From NCBI GenBank assembly GCA_039801465.1, contig JBDRUT010000030.1, positions 1 through 22,022 of the forward strand: DNA of 22,022 nt. Reading direction: 5' to 3'. Under the pieces are notes generated by a model that was not told where the DNA came from, ran no database searches, and saw only the letters and a program-made list of their open reading frames with translations. Position numbers and translations under genes: made by a program. Source of the DNA: JAOABV01 sp039801465 (lineage in GTDB: Bacteria > Hydrothermota > Tepidihabitantia > Tepidihabitantales > CAIPLT01). Shown here in pieces: positions 17,705-22,022 of the stretch (its first letter is position 1; every line of letters begins with the position of its first letter).

Positions 17705-17813
17705 TACTGATTACTGATGCTTTTTTTGACATCTCATCAATCTGTGCTTGTAGTTCGTTTAATTTATCTGATAGTGCTTTAAGATGGTCTAATTCTTTAT
17801 TTAGGTCTGGCAT
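17688..17813 (-). CDS. 41-aa coiled-coil-like small protein
   Basis: ATG 17813 follows a full Shine-Dalgarno AGGAGGTGAT, the best in the window, which supports a real gene despite its size. The 41 residues show a heptad-like pattern of Leu and Ile over about residues 4-28 (LNKELDHLKALSDKLNELQ, then IDEM). This gives a short amphipathic helix able to form a coiled coil. The rest is polar (SKKASVISNARTG). The stop overlaps the start of the 102-aa gene by 17 nt. Its function is unknown. Short leucine-heptad proteins of this kind are common among phage and plasmid genes. Confidence 0.68.
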   Translation of the reverse strand: MPDLNKELDHLKALSDKLNELQAQIDEMSKKASVISNARTG

Positions 17814-17901
17814 GTTTATCACCTCCTCGTGGTGCGATAGCCCGTAGCCTTATTTTTGCTAGGGTTGTATCTATCTGATTGCTGAAGCCAGCTGACACCA
17901 T
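17797..17901 (-). CDS. Possible 34-aa ORF overlapping the coiled-coil gene
   Basis: ATG 17901, or GTG one codon later, follows AAAGG; the spacing suits the GTG better. The ORF encodes 34 residues, basic in the second half (LAKIRLRAIAPRGGDK). Its end overlaps the start of the 41-aa gene by 17 nt, which fits the overlapping style of its neighbours. Nothing in the protein is recognisable, and an ORF this short can arise by chance. Confidence 0.3.
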   Translation of the reverse strand: MVSAGFSNQIDTTLAKIRLRAIAPRGGDKHARPK

Positions 17902-17903
17902 AG

Positions 17904-17949
17904 CCTTTCTTTCTTCTTTCTCTTTCTTTCTTTATTTTTCTTTTTTTTC
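17904..17949. repeat. 46-nt polypyrimidine/polypurine tract
   Basis: The + strand is a run of C and T interrupted by a single A (17934), so the minus-strand RNA would be nearly pure purine. In the frame that continues past the winged-helix stop it codes for a Lys/Arg/Glu-rich tail. Such tracts can form triplexes and slip in replication. Confidence 0.75.
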
Positions 17950-17985
17950 AGCATATTTAATAAAATATTTTCTTCATTATTATAA

Positions 17986-18028
17986 TTTAATTTATTAATA
18001 TTTAATTTATTTATTTAATTTATTAATA
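17986..18028. repeat. Three-copy AT-only tandem repeat across the winged-helix stop codon
   Basis: The unit TTTAATTTATTAATA occurs at 17986-18000 and 18014-18028, with a shorter 13-nt variant at 18001-18013. The stop codon of the 137-aa gene (18015-18017) lies in the third copy. Copy-number change or slippage would alter the end of that protein. Confidence 0.7.
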
Positions 18029-18428
18029 GTGCGCATCTGGTTGCGCAGGTTGTGTCGTTTGTTGCTCGGTATGTGTCTTTTATTGCATGCTTTGTGGAAA
18101 AGTATAGAACCGATAAAATTTTATCAGTTAGCCTAATATAAAACTGCCGTCTTTCGCCCATCTTTATAGCAATTAGCCCCAGTTTCTCTAAATTGCGTAG
18201 TCGCATATGAACTGCTCGTCTTTTTAAGTGGATAATTGGTATTTGTCTTACTATCGCTGGAGTAGATACCCAAACATATTCTTCGCCATCAATAACCTTT
18301 CTAACCATCCTTAGTGCTATTGATACGCCTAATAAATAGTCAACTATAGCCCAGTCAATTAAGTCTGTATGTGGTAGAAGCCCGCTTACAAAAACACCTG
18401 CTTGATTGATTGAGATATGGTATTTCAT
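18015..18428 (-). CDS. Winged-helix-like protein, phage/plasmid style (137 aa)
   Basis: The N-terminus (KYHISINQAGVFVSGLL.. then DLIDWAIVDYLLG) and the following part (YVWVSTPAIVRQIPI, LKRRAVHMRLRNLEKLGLIAIKMGERRQFYIRLTDK, about 51-103) read like a winged helix-turn-helix. Helices would be near 56-62 and 69-83, with a beta-wing near 86-101. This layout is typical of phage and plasmid replication or regulatory proteins in which a wHTH is followed by a low-complexity tail; the assignment is by pattern only. The start ATG 18428 overlaps the stop of the 63-codon gene by 4 nt (ATGA). After the TAA the same frame stays open for 47 codons (Asn/Lys-rich, then a Lys/Arg/Glu stretch), so the tail may be truncated. 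Confidence 0.66.
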   Translation of the reverse strand: MKYHISINQAGVFVSGLLPHTDLIDWAIVDYLLGVSIALRMVRKVIDGEEYVWVSTPAIVRQIPIIHLKRRAVHMRLRNLEKLGLIAIKMGERRQFYIRLTDKILSVLYFSTKHAIKDTYRATNDTTCATRCALLIN

Positions 18429-18616
18429 AATTCAATATAGCCGACAAAGATAAAGTGCTTGTGCCGATCTCGTATGCCAATAATGATATTGCCGTATACA
18501 AAAGGTATGTTAATTCGTGCGATGCGAACCCCTGCTCGTGCTACAGAGTGCGTGACATATAATGTGTAAGATGAGCCAAGATTGACGCATAGCGTGCTGT
18601 CATCGCGAAACAGCAC
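18425..18616 (-). CDS. 63-aa protein, possibly 5'-truncated, phage style
   Basis: GTG 18616 is the only usual start codon. The frame is open upstream for 33 more codons, to a stop near 18716, and that part reads like protein: KIEQQGCDYCTDLEV, with a CxxC pair. Together with the beta-rich rest (LCVNLGSSYTLYVTH, then ARINIPFVYGNIIIGIRD) it recalls small phage proteins that begin with a CxxC knuckle. The usual Cys-rich C-terminus of those is absent. No ribosome site precedes the GTG. The true start may be non-standard, or the gene may have lost its 5' end. The stop overlaps the winged-helix start (ATGA). Confidence 0.45.
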   Translation of the reverse strand: MLFRDDSTLCVNLGSSYTLYVTHSVARAGVRIARINIPFVYGNIIIGIRDRHKHFIFVGYIEL

Positions 18617-18808
18617 TTCTAAATCTGTACAATAATCGCAACCCTGTTGCTCAATTTTATTATAATTAAATACCGACAGTATTCGCCATCGGAAACGGAT
18701 TCCAATCCCAACCTGTTATCAAGACAGGTGTAATGATAAATAAACTGAATCGGTCAAACGCCGAATCCTGTAATGTATTGTATCTTTGGCACACAATGTA
18801 TTTTTCCC

Positions 18809-18836
18809 TTGACTTTTGGAAAAATTTTTTTAAAAT
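18809..18836 (+). promoter_or_regulatory. Candidate promoter of the 19138 gene
   Basis: TTGACT (18809-18814), a 16-nt spacer and TAAAAT (18831-18836, five of six consensus bases) are present. The -35 hexamer is the same as in two other promoters of this window. The start point would be near 18843. Confidence 0.5.
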
Positions 18837-18960
18837 TTTATTATTAATAAATACATTAATTCTATGTTCTTAGCATAAACATTAAATGTTAAGGTGGTGC
18901 AAGTAAATATTAATTTAAAGTCCGATAAGCAGATTTTCTCGTTATGCTTTTTTGTTGTCT

Positions 18961-19067
18961 AACATCCGTATCAATCCGGGGATGTTGCTTAAATCTTAAG
19001 GCAAGGCAGGATTTAAGTAATATCAATAAAACCGGTTTATAAGATTATTTATGCAGAAGACCTTGCC
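18961..19067 (+). ncRNA. Candidate structured leader RNA with possible pseudoknot
   Basis: Stem A is AACATCC (18961-18967) with GGATGTT (18980-18986). Stem B is CTTAAATC (18988-18995) with GATTTAAG (19010-19017). GGCAAGG (19000-19006) lies inside the loop of stem B and is perfectly complementary to CCTTGCC (19061-19067) downstream, so an H-type pseudoknot is possible. It matches no riboswitch class I know. The evidence is base pairing in one sequence only. Confidence 0.4.
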
Positions 19068-19078
19068 AAATCAAAATC

Positions 19079-19122
19079 GCATACTGCTCGCTTCAGCTTG
19101 CTTCAGCAAAAGAGCGGTATGC
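19079..19122 (+). promoter_or_regulatory. Hairpin just upstream of the ribosome site
   Basis: GCATACTGCTC (19079-19089) pairs with GAGCGGTATGC (19112-19122), 11 bp with one T-G wobble. The loop holds GCTTCAGC twice, separated by TT, and an inner TTGCT/AGCAA stem. It ends 6 nt before GGAGG, so it could protect the mRNA or tune initiation. It could also be a dispersed repeat. Confidence 0.6.
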
Positions 19123-19137
19123 AGAAATGGAGGCAAA

Positions 19138-22022
19138 ATGCGTAAACTTACATTGATTCTGTTAGTCGGGATCATTGTAATGGCATATGCCAATATTGCC
19201 GATAATCTCGGCGAAAATAAATTAAGAACAAAACCACAACTGACAACATCTGGTGGAATGTGGCTTGGTAATTCGAAAACGCCCCTTTCGAATCTTAAAA
19301 CATCAGCCCCACTTTCGATGCAGGCAGTTCCAGTGCCTACTAAATCACTAAATAATTCTAATACTGATTTTTGTGAAAACCAAGGTGCTTTAGATTTGTC
19401 TGGTAAATTACCGACAATAAATTATGCAATTGAATGGACAATTACTCTTGACCATGCTGCTTGCGTTGGTGTGACACCAGTTTGTATTGGTAATTATCCA
19501 CAAGGCGAAACTCTGCTCTGGGTTGCTTCTGCCGGAAGAACAACTTCTGCTGAAGAAAACTGGATACTGATATATAATTTAAACACTTTAGCATTAGTTG
19601 ACTCTTTCCAACAAGCGACAACCACAACTTGGGGTTATCGTGATATGTGTTTCTATAATGGTTATGTTTATGCTGGCACTGAAGCAACACTTCATCAGAT
19701 TGACCCAGTATCACATAATGTTGTTGGCGCATATCCAGTTTCGGGAATCTCTGGCAATGTGATGCGAGCGCTAACAGATAATAATGTTGAAGACTCATTG
19801 TGGACTGCAAACTGGGCATCACCAATTTATAAGTTCTACAATCAAGGTGGTGCGGTTAGGAGTGTTAACACAAATACCTATTCAATCTATGGATTAGGTC
19901 TTGACCCAGCACATAATGTCTGTTGGGGCTCTTCGCAGACCGCTGGTGCAGAGTTGGTTAAATATCGCTATCCTGATTTCTCTGTCGTAGATTATGGTGC
20001 GCTTCCAGAACTACAAGGTGGTATTGCTGGCGGTTGTGAAATGTGGCGAGATACTTTTCTATTATATCTTGGTCAATGTGATCCTAATGATAAAGTTTTC
20101 TGTATCAGGCTATATAATTTAGGTGAAAATGATATGAAAGTATCTTTAGTTAATGCACCTTCTGCTACACTCCCATATAAAAAATTCTTTATACAAGCAC
20201 TTGTGCAGAATGTTGGTATTAACACCCAGCCGTCAGGTGTACCGGTAAAAATGCGTATCACTGGTCCTAACGGTTATCTATACGAAGACTTAGACCAAAC
20301 AACTACAAGGCAACTTGTACAAGGCGATACCCAAAGAATCACTTTTACTCCACAATGGCAAGCACCAGCAACACTTGGTGAATATACACTCAAAGCATGG
20401 ACTGAACTTCCCGGTGACCAAAGACCCCAGAATGACACATTTACAACAACAATCATCGTCACTAACTGGCTAACCTATGCAAATTGGGGTGGTCCATTTT
20501 ATTGGTATCCGACTCTTACCGGTGAAAAAGCAACAGTATTTGTACCTGGAGAATTTGGTGTAACTCATCCAGTCCAAATTGATACCATTGAAGCATTATT
20601 CTATAAAACTGCTATCCGAGATTCTGTATTTAAGTTCAAAATTTATAGCGGAGATGGTTCAACTCTATTATATGAATCTGACTTCTTAACCGTAAGTGGC
20701 ACTGCAACTTTAATTACAATTCAGCATGCATTAACAACACCAGTAACTATTCCGAGTGGCAATTTTTATGTTTCAGTCTGGTGTCGAAGTGACAGTCAAC
20801 CGAATCTATTATCTGACCAATTGCCATTGGGAAGAAGTTATTTTGGCACCCCTGGAAGTTGGGTTCTTAACACTGAAGGTGAATGGTGTATCTCAGCATT
20901 CGTCTCCTGGACACCGAGAAATAATGATGTCGGACCGTATTCAATGGTTGAGCCGCTCTCAATGGTCGCACCTAATGTTCCAATGACACCCAAAGTTGAA
21001 ATTAAAAACTATGGTTTCAATGACCAACCATCAATTCCTGTAGTAATGGAAATTTATGACCAAACCAAATCACTAGTGTATACTGGCACTGGCACAATCG
21101 CATTGAATTCAGGCGAAACAGGCGTCGTTGAACTGAGTCCACAATGGACTCCTGGTGCACACGGCACGGTCTATGATATCACAGTATATACTGCACTTGA
21201 AGGCGATGAAAACCCGGCCAATGATACTGGTTATACTTTCACTTCTGCATTTACGATTACTCGTAATATGTATTCTTACTTGACCTCAACACCACCAACA
21301 ATTGATGGTGATATTCAAGAGACTGAATGGGCTGATGCTAATCATTATGATGTCACAGATGTATTAGGTCAAGCATCCGGTTATCCATATCCTGCTGGAA
21401 GTGCTTATCTCTGGGTAAAACATGATGAAAACTTCATCTATTTTGCAATCGCAATGCCCTATGCGGCAACAGCGAATAATGCTGACCAGATTGGATTATA
21501 TATTGATGAAAATGGCGACGGTGTCTGGGCAACTGATTCTACTGAAGGCAATTATTGGTTAATAAACTATGAAGCACCTGATATAGATTCTTTAATCTAC
21601 CGTGCATTACTTCCTGATGGCACCTGGCGTTATGGTCCGGTAGATGGTGCTGAAATTTCAGCAAATTTAACTTCGGGTTATATGCAGTTTGAAGGAAAGA
21701 TTCCCTTTGGCACGGAAAAATATCAGATTACTGCTGACCCGAATGGTGATGTGATGAAATTCTGGATGTTTGCAGTTGACCGAGAACCTCCTTATGAAGA
21801 TTGGTATGGTTGGTGGCCCCAAGATGTTCCAGGTGATAGTTGGCGCTATCCGCATCTTTATGGTAATCTAATTCTTGGTGGATATGATGTTGGTGCAACT
21901 GCAATTCTTGCTCCAACTGGCACTGTCTATCAAAATAGTTCAGTTACACCAAAAGTAATCGTGCAAAACTATGGTATTGCCACTGGTCTATTCCCTGTGG
22001 TCTTTGAGATTGGAACTGCTAA
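19138..22022 (+). CDS. Large secreted multidomain protein, 5' part (propeller, CARDB-like, CBM9/DOMON-like)
   Basis: The frame is open from ATG 19138 to the window end (961 codons), so the C-terminus is missing. GGAGG lies 4 nt upstream. A signal peptide covers about 1-20 (LTLILLVGIIVMAYA) and a Ser/Thr/Pro-rich linker follows. A beta-propeller-like part covers about 102-330 (LLWVASAG, WGYRDMCFYNGYVYAGT, IYGLGLDPAHNVCWGS). A CARDB-like Ig domain covers 327-441 and a beta-sandwich 441-598. A second CARDB-like domain covers 598-710. A CBM9/DOMON-like domain covers about 714-915 (PTIDGDIQETEWADA, FIYFAIAMPY, IGLYIDENGDG). A third CARDB-like module begins at 917 (YDVGATAILAPTG). The CBM9-like fold suggests sugar or haem binding, which is inferred. 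A C-terminal sorting domain is expected beyond the edge. The modules match those of the 1937-aa protein. Confidence 0.85.
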   Translation, partial: MRKLTLILLVGIIVMAYANIADNLGENKLRTKPQLTTSGGMWLGNSKTPLSNLKTSAPLSMQAVPVPTKSLNNSNTDFCENQGALDLSGKLPTINYAIEWTITLDHAACVGVTPVCIGNYPQGETLLWVASAGRTTSAEENWILIYNLNTLALVDSFQQATTTTWGYRDMCFYNGYVYAGTEATLHQIDPVSHNVVGAYPVSGISGNVMRALTDNNVEDSLWTANWASPIYKFYNQGGAVRSVNTNTYSIYGLGLDPAHNVCWGSSQTAGAELVKYRYPDFSVVDYGALPELQGGIAGGCEMWRDTFLLYLGQCDPNDKVFCIRLYNLGENDMKVSLVNAPSATLPYKKFFIQALVQNVGINTQPSGVPVKMRITGPNGYLYEDLDQTTTRQLVQGDTQRITFTPQWQAPATLGEYTLKAWTELPGDQRPQNDTFTTTIIVTNWLTYANWGGPFYWYPTLTGEKATVFVPGEFGVTHPVQIDTIEALFYKTAIRDSVFKFKIYSGDGSTLLYESDFLTVSGTATLITIQHALTTPVTIPSGNFYVSVWCRSDSQPNLLSDQLPLGRSYFGTPGSWVLNTEGEWCISAFVSWTPRNNDVGPYSMVEPLSMVAPNVPMTPKVEIKNYGFNDQPSIPVVMEIYDQTKSLVYTGTGTIALNSGETGVVELSPQWTPGAHGTVYDITVYTALEGDENPANDTGYTFTSAFTITRNMYSYLTSTPPTIDGDIQETEWADANHYDVTDVLGQASGYPYPAGSAYLWVKHDENFIYFAIAMPYAATANNADQIGLYIDENGDGVWATDSTEGNYWLINYEAPDIDSLIYRALLPDGTWRYGPVDGAEISANLTSGYMQFEGKIPFGTEKYQITADPNGDVMKFWMFAVDREPPYEDWYGWWPQDVPGDSWRYPHLYGNLILGGYDVGATAILAPTGTVYQNSSVTPKVIVQNYGIATGLFPVVFEIGTA

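Larger units (their letters stand above)
18617..19137 (+). other. Non-coding region with promoter and long structured leader
   Basis: I find no + strand gene here. Features from left to right are as follows. The ACCTGT/ACAGGT hairpin (near 18711-18729) is a likely worn repeat. The candidate promoter is at 18809-18836. A perfect palindrome AACATT-A-AATGTT lies at 18878-18890. Four inverted-repeat pairs lie between 18961 and 19122, and the ribosome site GGAGG is at 19129-19133. The region would form a 5' untranslated leader of about 295 nt for the large secreted-protein gene at 19138. Confidence 0.6.

Noticed and set aside
17340..18790. Direct repeats (GTCAAAC and AATCGGT) flanking the small-gene cluster as possible target-site duplications
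   Set aside because: They are only 7 bp, in different order and spacing on the two sides, and expected by chance over this length.
18897..18962. Short GTG-started ORF on the + strand after AAGG
   Set aside because: The ribosome site is only 2 nt from the GTG and the ORF has about 22 codons with no recognisable content. It lies in the structured leader.
19442..19825. 127-codon open frame on the - strand
   Set aside because: It is antisense to the open, domain-bearing frame starting at 19138. Its His/Gln-rich text is typical of a shadow frame.
1..22022. CRISPR arrays, tRNA or rRNA genes
   Set aside because: No regularly spaced identical repeats, cloverleaf with CCA-type end, or rRNA-like conserved blocks were seen on either strand. 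The repeated text in the large genes is protein-domain repetition.

Overview
The window is AT-rich bacterial DNA. Several products have a Sec signal peptide and a C-terminal domain of the type IX secretion (T9SS) type-A sorting kind (pattern 'PNP...Y...G......L..GIY'). Gingipain-like (peptidase family C25) folds, CARDB-like Ig repeats, Kelch-like propellers, and an etfBA plus HdrCB-like module complete the picture. This combination suggests an anaerobe from an FCB-related or candidate lineage. My best guess is WOR-3/Stahlbacteria, with Cloacimonadota-like groups as alternatives. This is an inference from protein style; no rRNA or other marker gene is present.

Layout. 2-259 (-) is the 5' part of a small secreted protein, with a doubtful 61-codon ORF upstream. 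950-3403 (-) encodes an exported or membrane-anchored TPR protein of 817 aa. 3690-6700 (+) is an electron-transfer operon: ETF beta, ETF alpha and a soluble protein with two [4Fe-4S] clusters and CCG domains. It has a sigma70-type promoter at 3579-3606 and ends at a bidirectional terminator (6735-6761). 16567 down to 6793 (-) is one probable 9.8-kb operon from a near-consensus promoter (16600-16628) to that same terminator. It holds a 536-aa C25-like protein, a 1937-aa giant and a 703-aa FN3/Kelch-like protein. The giant looks like a composite: its N-terminus is a paralogue of the gene upstream and its C-terminus a paralogue of the gene downstream. Both intercistronic gaps carry palindromic elements.

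16774-17313 (+) is a macrodomain gene whose promoter predicts an almost leaderless mRNA. 17396-18616 (-) is a compact set of tiny overlapping genes of phage or plasmid style. It includes a 137-aa winged-helix-like protein and two genes of 34 and 41 codons. No integrase or clear boundary was found. 18617-19137 is non-coding on the + strand and contains a candidate promoter followed by a leader of about 295 nt. The leader has several perfect inverted repeats, including a possible pseudoknot. 19138 to the end (+) is a further large secreted multidomain protein that runs off the window.

How the parts relate. The ETF/Hdr-like trio probably passes electrons from flavin dehydrogenases to an Fe-S/thiol or quinone-type acceptor. 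The secreted proteins share CARDB-like, FN3-like, propeller and sorting modules, so they look like a shuffled family of cell-surface or extracellular proteins. Both C25 domains lack the catalytic His seen in gingipains, so they may be pseudo-peptidases used for binding. The candidates for something undescribed are this pseudo-gingipain/Kelch operon, the structured leader before 19138, and the overlapping small-gene cluster.
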